Of a stretch of DNA of 64,000 nt, positions 43,600 through 55,434 are shown in pieces; position 1 is the stretch's first letter, and each line of letters begins with the position of its first letter. The notes below the pieces were generated by a model. It saw only the letters and a list, made by a program, of their open reading frames with translations. It was not told the origin of the DNA and searched no databases. Location: contig JBBHKE010003462.1 of assembly GCA_037447655.1 (NCBI GenBank), positions 1-64,000 on the forward strand, read 5' to 3'. The position numbers and the translations under genes are program-made. The DNA is from Zygnema cylindricum (lineage: Eukaryota; Streptophyta; Zygnematophyceae; Zygnematales; Zygnemataceae).

Positions 43600-44900
43600 A
43601 TACATCTGATGCTACTGTTAAAGATTTGATTTCTGAATTTAGAGACGTTTTCGCAAGTGACTTACCCTCAAGGAGGCCACCTTCCCGAGATGTGGAACAT
43701 GTTATTAACCTTGAACCTAAGTAATCCTCATGTCACAGGAATGTATAAGCATAGCTTCTTTGAGCAGGAGGAGTTAAAAAAACAGATCAAGGAGCTTTTG
43801 GAGAAGGGACATATTCAGCCCAGCAAATCACCGTATGGAGCACCTGTTCTCTTCGTCAAAAAGAAGGACGGAACGTTGAGGATGTGTGTCGACTATCGTA
43901 GTCTAAACAAGATTACGATGAAAGATAAGTATCCGTTACCTTAAATTTCTGATTTGATAGATCGTTTGAAAGGTGCTCAATTATTTTCTTTGATTGATCT
44001 GCATAGTGGCTTTAATCAGGTGCCTATTAGAACTAAAGATGTTAATAAAAGAGCTTTCAGGACTAGGATGGGTCATTTTGAATGGATAGTGATGCAATTT
44101 GGCTTAACGAATGCACCGCCTACTTACCAAAGATTAATGAACCAAACCTTTTCAGATTACATAGATTATTTTGTTCAGGTGTTAATAAATGATATTCTAA
44201 TTTACAATGAATCTAAAGAGCATCATGTAATTCATTTAAAAAAAGTGTTGGAAAGGTGTAGGGAAAGAAAATTATATGGAAAATTGTCAAAATTCAATTT
44301 TCTTAAAAGTGAACAATTAATTTTGGGACACATACTTAGTGGGGAAGGTGTTAACACAGATCCATCCAAAATCAGTGCAATCTAAAATTGGAAGTAACCT
44401 ACTAATGTCACGGAAGTTAGATCATTTTTGGGATTGACCACTTATTACAGGAAATTTATTAAGAACTTTAGTATGATCGTCGCACCTTTGACGGATTTAC
44501 TACGGGAGAAGGAGAAGTTTGTGTGAAGAGCTGATCAAGAGAGAGCATTCGAAGAACTTAAAGGGAAGTTGACCTCTACCCCTACACTGGTGTATCCTGA
44601 TCTTGTTGGGGAATTTGAAGTTTTGATCACTACAGATGCATCTAATAAAGGTCTATGTGCAGTCATAAGTCAAAAAGTTGGTAAACACTTTCATCCTATT
44701 GCTTTTGAGTCCAGAAAATTCAATGATGTTGAAAAGAACTATCCAGCTCAAGAAAAAGAATTACTTGCAATTGTTATGCATTAGTGAAATGGCGTTGTTA
44801 TTTGCATAATATAGAATTTTCAGTACATTGTGATAATAAGGCTCTCTCCTATCTACAAAGATAAGTGATGCAGAGATTATGACTCGCAAACAAATTAGGT
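43600..44900 (+). pseudogene. Gypsy T reverse transcriptase and RNase H
   Basis: [39 protein letters not shown], then a stop, SLIDLHSGFNQ, FGLTNAPPTYQRLMN, and the catalytic box, which reads VLINDILIY where YLDDILIY is expected: the first Asp of the DD pair is Asn. RNase H-like region (44569-44784) has TDASNKGLCAVISQ and HPIAFESRKFNDVEKNYPAQEKELLAIV. Both domains have stops. Confidence 0.9.
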
Positions 44901-45059
44901 GGATACAGAAATTGGCATATTTCAAATTTAATGTCAAACATATTCCTGGAAAGACAAATGTAGTCGCAGATCCTTTAAGTAGATGTTTTGAAATAAGTGT
45001 TATGGTTCTGGATGAATTGTTTTTAGATTCTGTTAGAAATGTTTAAGATAAAGATCCAC

Positions 45060-46430
45060 ATTTTGCAGTGATTTGCAAAAATATTCCAGGAGGGAATTCT
45101 AACCCATTGAGTGAGAGGCATGTCAAAAACTTCAGACTAGAGGACGGTATATTGTATTCGCAAATAGGGGATAGATTATGCATTCCTGAAGTGGGAGACT
45201 TAAGAAAACAACTTTTACAAGAAGCCCATGAGCATTTAGGACATCTAGGTCGAGATAAAACTCTAAGTCGCTTGCAGAGTAGATTGTTTTGGCACAAGAT
45301 GGCAAAAGGGGTGTCGAAACACGTAGAAAGTTGTGTCCCTTGCTAGCAGAGCAAACCTAGAAACCAAAAACCTAGGGGTCTCTTAAAACCGTTGGATATC
45401 CCCGAAAGACCACGAGAGTCTGTCAGTATGGATTTTATTGTCAGGTTGCTGGCTACATCAAGAAGAAACGACAGTATCATGGTCGTAGTTGATAGGTTCA
45501 GTAAAATGGCAATCTTTATCCCTTATAAAACTACTCATTCAGTTGTAGATATTGCAAAGTTATATTTTGGCAACGTGGTCACACATCATGGAGTCCCTCT
45601 ATCTATTGTCAATGATAGGGATTCTAAATTTACGTCTTGATTTTGGAAAGAATTACAACAAAATTTAGGCTCTGAAATCAAATGAGTACCTCTTATCATC
45701 CTCAGACAGATGGACACACAGAAAGGATGAACCGTACATTGGAGGAAATGCTTAGGACTGTTTGCAGTAGGTTTCAGAACACATGGGAATCTAAAGTGCC
45801 ATTAATGGAATTTGCCTAGAATTCATATAAACATGCTAGTACAAGATTCTCACCATTTGAAGTTGCATACGGATACTAACCAAGAGAAGCATTAGACTTA
45901 ATAACACGGGTCACTAAAGAGAATAGAGGTTGTAGAAAAGAGTTTTGGGAATATGTTCAAACTGTTTGGAAAACTGACGGAGATGCATTACTAAGGCACA
46001 AATGAGGCAAGAATTAAATGCTAACTGCAAAAGGGGTGTTGGGTGTTACGCACAGGTGAGAGGGTTTGACTTTCTGTAACGCATTACGATACAATATCGA
46101 GGGACAATCGGATCCTACGGGAAATTTGCTCCTAAATACATTAGACCATTTAATGTAATCGAGATGTTATCGTCAGTTGTTGCCAAATTGGACTTTCCGC
46201 CTTCAACAAAAATTCATCCAGTAATACACATCAGCCAATTAAAATAAGCGAATCTTCGACCAACCGAAGGAGAATTGGAATTGGATCCCTCAATAATTAT
46301 AGAACCTGAAGTCCACAGATGGGTAATAGATTGGGTTGGTCAACGGTTCAAAGTCGGCAATACTATATTTTGGCAAGTATACTATCTAGGAAGGCCAGAA
46401 GATGAGTTGACTTTAAAATATTTTTTTTTT
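45060..46430 (+). pseudogene. Gypsy T integrase and C-terminal region
   Basis: H2C2 zinc finger (HEHLGHLGRDKTLSRLQSRLFWHKMAKGVSKHVESCVPC), integrase core with SMDFIVRLL, VVVDRFSKMAIF and IVNDRDSKFTS followed by a stop. Later frames give VPLIILRQMDTQK and HPVIHISQLK. The end (HRWVIDWVGQRFKVGNTIFWQVYY) may be a decayed chromodomain, which would place T among the chromoviruses; I am unsure. Confidence 0.85.
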
Positions 46431-46530
46431 TGAGTTTTTACAAAGGTATTGGAGGGATAATAACATAGAAGTCATGTCTTGAGAATGAAGGTGTTTTAAT
46501 TGTGGTCAGTTAAAAATAAAGAGGGGATGA

Positions 46531-47483
46531 TGTAACAGTAATAGTGGATCGAACTTGTTCGTAAAGGGGTATTTAGGTGTTAAATTTGGTAGACGTCCGC
46601 GAAAGAATCACGCGATTTTGAGTTATATATCAAAAGTTATAGCGATGGGTGTATTTAGGCGACAACGCGGGGTCTAAATAACAAGCGGGTATCATTGAAA
46701 TGGGTTAAGGGTCAAATTAGTACCGAAATTTCGCGTGCACGTTTAATAAAGTTCTAATGAAACGTTTAGTATGCACGGTGGTTCGTTTCCTACAATTTTT
46801 AGTATGAAACTTCACTTTCACTTAAGGGAATTTCGTAGGACGTTTCGCGTGCGAAATTTGTGACCAAGATCGTGCGAAGTCGCGTTTCGTTTGGCGCGCA
46901 CTTTTGCACGTAAATGTTACTTAGTGAAACGTAGCGTTTGATTGGTTAGTAAAGTGCTAAGTAGTTAGCAAGAGATTTGGCACGTTTTTGCATTGGTTAG
47001 TCTGAGTGCCACCTGATCAATGATTGGCCCAGGTAAAAGCCTGTGAAAATGGAGCGTTGACTTTTGCCTGGTTAGTCCATGGCGATGATGGATAAATAGT
47101 GAAGTCTAAGAGGAGAGTAAACAACTTTTCCTTTGGGAAAAGTTTGTGGAAATTTTGACTAATCTTGGTCTTGAGCAATTAAAACCAAATTGGAGCATTG
47201 GCATTTTGGCATTGAAATCTCTTACAAACTAAGTAGCGTTTTAGTTGTTAAGAGATAGAATTATTAAGAGTGGAGATCAGAGGAAAACACTTTAATAAGA
47301 AGGGTTGAGCCACGAGGGCAAGAGACCAAGCAAATGTTATGTGGACAGAAGCTTCTTCTAATTTAAAGTTTATCCTTATGTTAGTGCTTTCCAATGTGGA
47401 TGTGTATTTTCCAATGTGTGGAATGTGTGGTTGAAATTGATTAAAGTAATGGGATTTTGTGGGAGGTTAGAAATCCTATTACA
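46531..47483 (+). repeat. 3' LTR of gypsy T
   Basis: 953 bp; partner of 39724-40690, with many substitutions and small indels, so T is not recent. The purine-rich AAAGAGGGGATGA immediately precedes it. Confidence 0.94.
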
Positions 47484-47488
47484 ATATA

Positions 47489-49330
47489 CCTCTAACCAGT
47501 TTGAGGAATACTTAAGAGATGAGGGAGTTTAGCACCAGAAAACTGTACCATATAACCTGGAACAAAATGGGGTAGCTGAGAGGTTGAACGGAACACTAGG
47601 AGATAGTGCATGCAGTATGTTGGCCGATAAGAAAATAGGAAAGAGATTTTGGGCTGAAGCCATGAACTCTGCCAACTACAATTTTGATAGAGTCCTTACC
47701 TCAACTGTAAAGGGAATGACACCTTTTGAGGGATGGGTTGGAAGGAAAAGAGATATCTCTCACCTTAAAGTATTTAGTAGCAAAGTTTACAGTCTTAACA
47801 CGGATTGGAAAAATTGGAAACTATATGCTAAGGGATAACCATGATACTTTGTATGATATGATGAGGATGTCAACGGATATAGAGTGTATGACTTAGCAAA
47901 GAGAGATATCATTCTGGTCAAACACCTAGTTGTCATGGATGAAGGGATGTCATTTGACCCTTTTAAATATACTAAGAAGATAAGAATCAGATTTGAGTCT
48001 GAAAGTGAGGTGGACTCTGTCATTCCCGAAAGGAACATGAGTGAAACAGGGATTGCAAATTCAGGGGAGATCCAAGACACAGGAGATCCACCGGAAACCT
48101 TGCATATTCTTATGGACTTCGAGGCGACAGAAGAGGGGGAATCGGAGCCAGCTTCCATGGATAGGGGAGCTGATGAGACATTAAGGAGAAATCCAATACT
48201 TCCCTCCATCCAAGCTTCGGAGTTTAAGGGAGGGAGAAGGAGCAGCAAAAGGATTCACGAAAAACAAGCCCCTCACAAGGTTACTAAGCTATCTCACCCA
48301 CATGAGCCTCAGTCATACTCAGAGGTAGTAAACAGTCCGGAGAAAGACTGATGGATTATAGCCATAAATGAGGAGATGGCCTCTATCATGGAAGCAAATA
48401 CTTGGGAACTAGCGGACTGTCCTCTGGACAAAAAATCCATTGGCTGTAAATGGGTGTTTAAACTAAAATTGCACCCAAAAAATACCATTGAGAGATATAA
48501 GGCTCGATTGGTAGCAAAGGGGTTCACCCAAAAGGAGGGGATTAACTATGAGGGGACTTTTGATCTAGTTGTTCGGTTCACATCAGTAAAGATTCTCCTC
48601 AGTTTGGCAGCAGCCGAAGACATGGAAATATGCCACATGGATATTAAGACTACCTTTCTTAATGGTGAGTTAGAGGAAGAAAATTTCATAAGGCAACCAG
48701 AGGGATTTGTGAAGGAAGGAGAAGAGAGCAAAGTTTGCAGGCTCATAAAGTCCTTATATGGATTAAAGCAGGCTGCCCGACACTAGAATAAGAAACTAGA
48801 TGAATTTCTCACCGGTCTTCGATATATTTGGATCAACTCTGACCATTCTATGTATATGTTTGAAGATGAGAATGGTGTCATTTGTTATGGCAATCTATGT
48901 GGATGATCTGCTTGTGTTGAGAAAATATTTGGAAAATGTCAATAAGTTAAAGAAAGATCTTAGAAGCAGATATGATATGAAGGATTTAGGGGAGGCAAGA
49001 TATATTTTGGGGGTCCGCATGGAGAGAGATACGGGGAAAAGGATTATTAGACTTACTCAATAAGAAGCAATAGGTAATATGCTTGAGAAATTATAGATGG
49101 AAAAGGCAAACAGTTGTACCACACCCATGGACTTGAAAAAAATAAGTTATGGGAGTGTAGAAGGAGTTATAATCTTATATGATCAGATGAGTCTAGAGGA
49201 GAGAGAGTTTATGAAGTCTATTCCTTATAGACAGGTCGTAGGAGGTAAAATCCACTTTATGAACTGTACAAGGCCAGATATAGGTGCAGCAATAGGAGTC
49301 CTCAGTAGGAGTCTTAACCATCCTGTCGAG
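47489..49330 (+). pseudogene. Element N integrase tail and reverse transcriptase
   Basis: Continues N at YTSNQFEEYLRDEGV after T. Integrase tail NGVAERLNGTLGDSACSML, linker 47884-48351 and RT with PIGCKWVFKL-like region (48376-48786), CHMDIKTTFLNGELEEENFIRQPEGF and YVDDLLVLRK. Stops near 47530, 47838, 48351, 48786 and 49063. Homology ends in RNase H entry at about 49330, where insert P begins; RNase H resumes at 54858. Confidence 0.88.
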
Positions 49331-49711
49331 CGTGTTTGGAAAATATAGGAGAAGGGCCCACCGCCCGAAATAGAGTGCATTGGGGTCCTAGACACCGGGT
49401 GGTTAAGGGGAGGTGTCCGAGAAGGTGTGCATAGAAGACCTGCAATCCACCCCAGATGGGGATGCAGTTCCGGATGCATGAGCATGCCCATCTCTGTCCC
49501 TCCCTTCCCCGGGTTTATGCATGGTAATAATGAGGGAGCGAGTGAAAGGAGGAAAAACTGTTCTGTACCCCCTTTGTGCTTATCCGCCAAAAACTTACCG
49601 ATTGCTACACTCCTGAATACCATCCAAAGGATAGAAAAGGAATGCTAGTCTTCTGATCTGGCCCACAAAACTCCGGACAAAAACCAAGGACTATCACAAC
49701 AGTGCGCAAAT

Positions 49712-50714
49712 TGTTGGTTTTTGGAAACCTTTAGTCCTCTCTGTATCACATTGCTATGCTGCCATGCTGCGCTGGTCACATCGCAGTCATAGCAGCTTGC
49801 GTACTAAGTACTAAGTTTATTGGAACGTACGGAATTGGACTTCAAGTGACGCGAAGAAACATAGACGAAGGTGCGGAATGTGTTGGAGAAATGGACGGCG
49901 GATGGCGAAGCAATTCGATGATTAATATTCGAAAAGATTTAAATTGTACGTCGGCCGTACGAAACATAATGCGGCGGTCAAACATGTGATGAATTGGACG
50001 CCACCGGAGCTACGGACGGCTACGCCGTTAGTTTGGTGAGGGACGCGAAATCGCGTCCCTCACATGATATTTATTTTGGACGGTCCCGATTCGTTTGACG
50101 GAATTTGTAAGACTTGTAAATATTTAACAATGTTTGTCCCGTGTATTAATTATTACTGTAGCTCTCAAGTACACTCACATTAATAGAGGTAGTCGATTGA
50201 TTACGTACGGCTGGTATTCCTCCATATAGTTAGTAGTAAGCTATAGTATATATTTGTAGGACTTAGTCATTTCTAGACTTAGGAACTATTTGGACAGAAA
50301 CTGTTTCTGCTCATTTTTGGGAATTTCATTTGAGAATTTCTCTCAGTTTTATAGATAGAATTATCTGAAATTTTGCATGTTTGTTCCTTCTTGTATTTGA
50401 AATATTTTGGCAGATTTGCAGACTTTGTATGTCTCTGATTTTATTGGGGCTTCATTGTGAAGTTGGTCAGATTTATCAAAGTTCTGACAAGTTGTTATTC
50501 TGCAACTTTGACTGTGTGTTGTGATTATTCGGTTTGGTAATATTATATGAAATTTTGTGGGCATTCTAAGTGGACAAGGAACTACCTGATTGAGTAGTTT
50601 CAGCTTAGTTTGATTATTCTGTAGAATTCTGAGTGGAATCAAAGGAGGCTGTTTTGGGGTAGTCTATGGTGCTTCCGAGGGTACATTCATGGCTGAAAAG
50701 GGCTATGAACAATA
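49712..50714 (+). repeat. 5' LTR of element O
   Basis: 1003 bp; boundary fixed by the CAAAT duplication, giving an end of GAACAATA here against GAACAACA in the 3' LTR. It contains a perfect 28-bp palindrome at 50036-50063 (arms GTGAGGGACGCGA, spacer AA). Confidence 0.88.
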
Positions 50715-50831
50715 GGTTATGGGCCCACGCCCATAGCTACCCATATTTTATGGATCTAAATATTACTATTGGAGGAGTATTATGGAGAGCTACTTCAAGT
50801 CGAGGAAGTTAATGGATGTTGTGGATAGGAC

Positions 50832-52004
50832 ATGTGGTCAATCATCGATTGGATGGAGGAGAAGAACAATGAATGTTTGCTGACTATCAAGCTATCCTTG
50901 AACGAGGAACTTGTAATGACTTACCTTGGTTTAGAAAGTTCAGCGGAATTATGGAAGTGTTTAGAACGTGCATATCAAAAGACTTCTGTGTATCACTGGA
51001 TGATTAGTGTCACAAAAATAATTGAGTATAAGTATGATGGTGGTAGTATGTTGAATTATTGTATTGGGATACAAATACTGTTTACAGAAAATGATATTGC
51101 AGGAGGAAACTTCACCAATGCTCAAAAGACTTTCCTGTTAATGAAAGGATTACCAAAGGAATATGGGTGTGCTTTGGATAGATTAAGACAAGTTGATAAA
51201 AGGGATTAGAACTTACTTTTAGCATTCAGGTGTGTTTTAGAGGAAGAGGCTAATAATGAGGCTTTAAAGAATAGGGGGAATTGTCAAGGTGATAGATCAC
51301 AGTTTCAGAGAAATAAGAAAAGTTGTCAGGTAGAAAACTGTTTTTACTGTAATGATGTAGGGCATCTTTTCAGGGTATGTCCGCTATATAAAAGTGCATG
51401 TGTCACAGGAACTTTCACGAATGGATGGGATGATAATCGAGTACGACCCCCTAAACGAAGGGCTACACTTCCCACCGAAGAATTTGTATACTTGCCGATT
51501 GCTACTCTTCGAAATATGTTACATGAGGAAGGAAAAGGAGAAATTGTTGTGACCGGAAATGGAGTGGAGAAAGAGGTGACAGAAAATGAGCCAGTTTTTA
51601 TCACTTTTACAAACGACACATTGGTGAGTGATGAAGATGTGCAAGAGGAAAAGGTTACTGAAGTAAGAATACTAGGAGGAAGTGAACGGGATTTAAAAGT
51701 TGAAACTGAAAATAATTTGCAGGAGGAGATTAATACACTTGGAGAAGGAGAGAGGAAAGGTGTTCAAGAAAGTGGAGTAAGTGAAGAATTTTATAATACA
51801 GAAGAAGAAAGAGAGAGGAAAAGTGTTCACAAATTTGGAGTACGTGAAGAAGTTTATAATGCGGAAGAAGAAAATCAAATTGTGAAAATGGGAAAAACAT
51901 CAAAATTGAGTAAGAAAACGAAGAAAGGAAGTAGAATTCAACGGATGAATAGTAGAAGGAAACGTTTTCCAAAAGTGGTCAAAAGAAGACGGTGTGAAAA
52001 GTAA
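50832..52004 (+). pseudogene. Element O gag-like protein, one in-frame stop
   Basis: One frame of 391 codons, open except for a TAG at 51207-51209. Residues 1-125 resemble copia gag (UBN2-like): SSAELWKCLERAYQKTSVYHW, YKYDGGSMLNYCIGIQILF, TFLLMKGLPKEY. The zinc knuckle CFYCNDVGHLFRVC follows. The C-terminus (51492-52004) is acidic with two repeated units (ERKGVQESGVSEEFYNTEEE and ERKSVHKFGVREEVYNAEEE) and ends in a Lys/Arg-rich tail. Upstream 50730-50831 codes for the expected YYYWRSIMESYFKSRKLMDVVD in another frame, so one frameshift is also present. No pol follows. Confidence 0.82.
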
Positions 52005-52199
52005 CTTTACGGAAGTGACTGCCATTAACATTCGGTAATATTCGTGGATTTTTGAATTTTTGATCATTTTAAAATTGATTGAAAAATACAGTTTTTTTAT
52101 TTTAAAGACCTAGAATGAGGCAGTGGAAGCAATGGTGTGTCTAGGAAGGACAAATTTTTGGAAGAGATGGCCGCAAGGAGCTGGACCAATAGAGGCGTT

Positions 52200-52345
52200 G
52201 AGCACAACTTGCTGCGCTGCTATGTTGTTATATGTTGATATGTTGCTAAGCTGGTATGCTGCTAAGCTGATATGCTGCTATGCTGCTATGTTGCTATGTT
52301 GCTATGCTGCTATGATGCCTTTAGCTGACATCGCAAGCATAGCAG
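52200..52345 (+). repeat. GCTATGCTG-type short repeats in element O
   Basis: About 12 imperfect copies of a 10-base unit around TGCTGCTATG/TTGCTATG, then CATCGCAAGCATAGCAGC, resembling the first 90 bases of O's own LTR (49750-49800). Non-coding; it lies between the gag stop and the polypurine tract. Confidence 0.8.
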
Positions 52346-52784
52346 CTACCATGCTTTTAAATATTTTTGGGTGCACGAAACTAAATTTTCGGGGGAGTAT
52401 TGTTTTTGAAAAGTTAGTTTCGCAGTTGCGCTGCTTTGACCTCGCTATCATAGCGGCTACTCTACTCTTATTTTATTTCAGATGTACGAAACAGACTTTT
52501 CGGGGGAGTGTTGTTTTGAAAATTCAGTTAAGTAAGTGCGTGTCGTTTCGTGCATATAAAATGTTTCGTGGGTACAGAACAAGATTCTAATGCTATCTTG
52601 ATTTAATGTGGAGGTTCGAATGGATCTGCAAATTGGGGGAGCAATGGTACTAATTGCTTGGGATGTACGAAATTATTTGAATCAGTGGTAAAGCGTTAGC
52701 CAAAGCGGTGGTGATGGTTGAACAAAAGGGGAGAAAGGAGAAATGTAAACTTAGTGGCTGAGAGAGTCTAAAGGTTTGGGGGAG

Positions 52785-53792
52785 TGTTGGTTTTTGGAAA
52801 CCTTTAGTCCTCTTTATATCACATTGCTATGCTGCCATGCTGCGCTGGTCACATCGCAGTCATAACAGCTTGCCTACTAAGTACTAAGTTTATTGGAACG
52901 TACGGAATTGGACTTCAAGTGACGCGAAGAAACATAGACGAAGGTGCGGAATGTGTTGGAGAAATGGACGGCGGATGGCGAAGCGATTCGATGATTAATA
53001 TTCGAACAGATTTAAATTGTACGTCGGCCGTACGAAACATAATGCGGCGGTCAAACATGTGATGAATTGGACGCCACCGGAGCTACGGACGGCTACGCCG
53101 TTAGTTTGGTGAGGGACGCGAAATCGCGTCCCTCACATGATATTTATTTTGGACGGTCCCGATTCGTTTGACGGAATTTGTAAGACTTGTAAATATTTAA
53201 CAATGTTTCTCCCGTGTATTAATTATTACTGTAGCTCTCAAGTACACTCACATTAATAGAGGTAGTCGATTGATTACGTACGGCTGGTATGCCTCCGTAC
53301 AGTTAGTAGTAAGCTGTAGTATATATTTGTAGGACTTAGTCATTTCTAGTCTTAGAAACTGTTTGGACAGAAACTGTTTCTGCTCATTTTTGGGAATTTC
53401 ATCTGAGAATTTCTCTCAGTTTTATTGGCAGAATTATCTGAAATTTTGCATGTTTGTTCCTTATTGTCTTGGAAATATCGTGGCAGATTTGCAGACCTTG
53501 TGTGTCTCTGATTTGCTTGGGGCTTCATTGTGAAGTTGGTCAGATTTATCAAAGTTCTGGCAGGTTGTTTTTCTGCAACTTTGACTGAGTGTTGTGATTA
53601 TTCGGTTTGGTAATATTATATGAAATTTGGTGGGAATACTAAGTGGACTAGGAACTACATGATTGAGTATTTTCAGCTTGGTTTGGTTATTCTGTAGATA
53701 TCTGAGTAGAATCAAATGAGGCTGTTTTGGGGTAGTCTGGGGCAAGGTGCTTTTGAGGGTACATTCATGGCTGAAAAGGGCTATGAACAACA
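52785..53792 (+). repeat. 3' LTR of element O
   Basis: 1008 bp; partner of 49712-50714. The 28-bp palindrome is repeated at 53109-53136 without change. Confidence 0.88.
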
Positions 53793-53797
53793 CAAAT

Positions 53798-54857
53798 AAC
53801 TCCCACGCAGAAATATAGAAACAATAAATATCGGCTTTTTCAGATTAAACAATATCACCTTGCCCCAGAAAATAGAAATAAATATATAAATGAATGAAAA
53901 TGGTGAAGCAAGCTCACATACCCCGGAGTACAACGCAGATCAACTTAGAAGAAGAAACCTCTCCAAATTGCCCAAAAGACTGATATGATTCCCCCTCAAC
54001 CCTCGGTTCCGCCGTACGGATCTGACTAGACTCTTCTAAGTTTCAAATAGCGAAAGTCCAAACCGCCTAAAGAGAGGATAGTGCCAACCACCCGCTTGAG
54101 CTACAATTTCCACAAAAGACAATCCAAAACAAAGATGGCAATAGAGTTCACGACACAATGCAACAGTTCTCCAACAGAAAGATTGATTGTATTCCTTAGG
54201 GGGTTTTCTTAGGAGACAGTAGTGAAAAGCAACCTGTCTCTTTTGGCCCCAAGTGCCTTATACTAGCCAAGTTTGTCCTACTGCAAGTGCCAAAGTCAAA
54301 ACAATACCAGAAGCTAATCAGCGGCCAAAAATTGTTATCGTACGGACAGAAGACCAAACAGGCTGTACTACACTTAGGGCAAAAAGTTAGGCGACTAGCT
54401 CCGGCTGGATTTGAAGCCAAATGTCCTCCTATGATACACTCATGAGCCACAAAGTTCTGAATTGACGTGAAACGCCCAACTTTGACCCAAAGTAATAAAT
54501 GCTCTGCCCGTCAGGTGGACATGAACTAACATCCTACTGACAGCTAACAACAAAATCTATAGATCTATCCCAAAAGTTACGTGGCGTTCCACAATGTACC
54601 CCCCACAGGGACAGGTGGAAACTGGTAGTATGTAACAGAATGGAAATCTTTGAAGCAAAATAACTCCGTTGTCCGACCTCCGTTAGGCGAGAGATAAAGT
54701 GCGTTCCGTTCAGTTCGATAAGTAGCAGGATTTAGTCCAGCGGGGTGCACTCACTCCTCTATACTTTGAGGATTCTACCGGTGCAAACGGTGTGGAAATC
54801 CTTGGTGATATAAAGGTGTGCCAGAAATGCACACGAGCCTAACAGTCGTAGGAAAAA
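53798..54857. other. Right part of insert P, non-coding
   Basis: No coding similarity, tRNA, or LTR partner recognised over about 1.06 kb. The only sizeable frame (about 54196-54450, minus) has no family resemblance that I can name. Confidence 0.5.
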
Positions 54858-55434
54858 AGATTGGGAGGCAGCCAAGAGAGTCATGAGATATCTTGTAGGA
54901 ACTAGAGAGTTATGGTTGCATTTGGGAGGGAAGCACACTGATATCGCTACTTGGAGTGATGTCAGCTATGGGGATGCACCTATGAGAAGATGCACTTCTG
55001 GATATGTGTTGTCTATGGGGGAAGGTGCTTGTTGTTGGAGCAGCAAGTAACAAAAGGTGGATGCTCAGTCCTCTATGGAGGCTGATTACACGACCTCTTG
55101 TTGTGTAGTGAAAGATTTAATGTAGGTCAAATCCTTGTTGCAAGAATTGTGGTATATGAAAGAGGGAGTGCATGAAGTTTTTTGTGATAATCAAGCTGCC
55201 ATTCCAATTGCAGCTAATCCAAAACATCATTTCAAGGCTAAGCATATTGACATAAGATTGAGTTTTGTGAGAGAATAAGTTGAGAATATGATTGTGAATC
55301 TTATATATAGATCTGATGAGGATATGGTGGCTGATATGATAACAAAACCAGTGCCTTCTCCCAAGTTAAAATATTGCACAAAAAAGTGTGGACTAAAACT
55401 AAACTTAAAGTAAGACTAGAAAATCAGGGGAGTG
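54858..55434 (+). pseudogene. Element N RNase H
   Basis: Begins KRDWEAAKRVMRYLVGTRELWLHLGG-like, then TWSDVSYGDAPMRRC, AQSSMEADYTTS, FCDNQAA(I) and KHHFKAKHIDIRLSF, completing N's pol after insert P. Stops are present (for example near 55048 and 55276). It ends with the polypurine tract GAAAATCAGGGGAG before 55435. Confidence 0.88.

Larger units (their letters stand above)
39724..47483 (+). mobile_element. Ty3/gypsy element T nested in N integrase
   Basis: 7760 bp. LTRs 39724-40690 (967 bp) and 46531-47483 (953 bp), target duplication ATATA at 39719-39723 and 47484-47488, primer-binding site TGGTATCAAAGC at 40693-40704, purine-rich tract before 46531. Order gag, protease, RT, RNase H, integrase marks it as Ty3/gypsy; the C-terminal stretch (about 46290-46420) may be a degenerate chromodomain. 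Stops and frame changes are found in most domains, so it is inactive. Confidence 0.95.
49712..53792 (+). mobile_element. Element O: gag-only LTR retrotransposon
   Basis: LTRs 49712-50714 (1003 bp) and 52785-53792 (1008 bp), starting TGTTGGTTTTTGG. Target duplication CAAAT at 49707-49711 and 53793-53797. Primer-binding site 50715-50729 (GGTTATGGGCCCACG) and polypurine tract AAAGGTTTGGGGGAG before 52785. The internal region is 2070 bp and codes only for a gag-like protein with a zinc knuckle; no protease, integrase or RT is seen. LTR sequence is unrelated to the other families. O must rely on enzymes from another element. Confidence 0.9.
49331..54857. other. Unclassified insert P containing element O
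   Basis: Foreign DNA between N's SLNHP-like codons and the matching KRDWEAAKR codons at 54858. Apart from O (49712-53792) it consists of 49331-49711 and 53798-54857, neither with recognisable protein or LTR pairs. The borders ATCCT (left) and GTCGT (right) match at three of five positions, so a target duplication is doubtful. Minus-strand G-run CTGTGGGGGG near 54600 resembles a polypurine tract but leads to no proven LTR. Confidence 0.6.

Noticed and set aside
53798-54857. Possible second LTR element on the minus strand
   Set aside because: A G-run near 54600 resembles a polypurine tract, but no paired LTR, primer site or coding was found.
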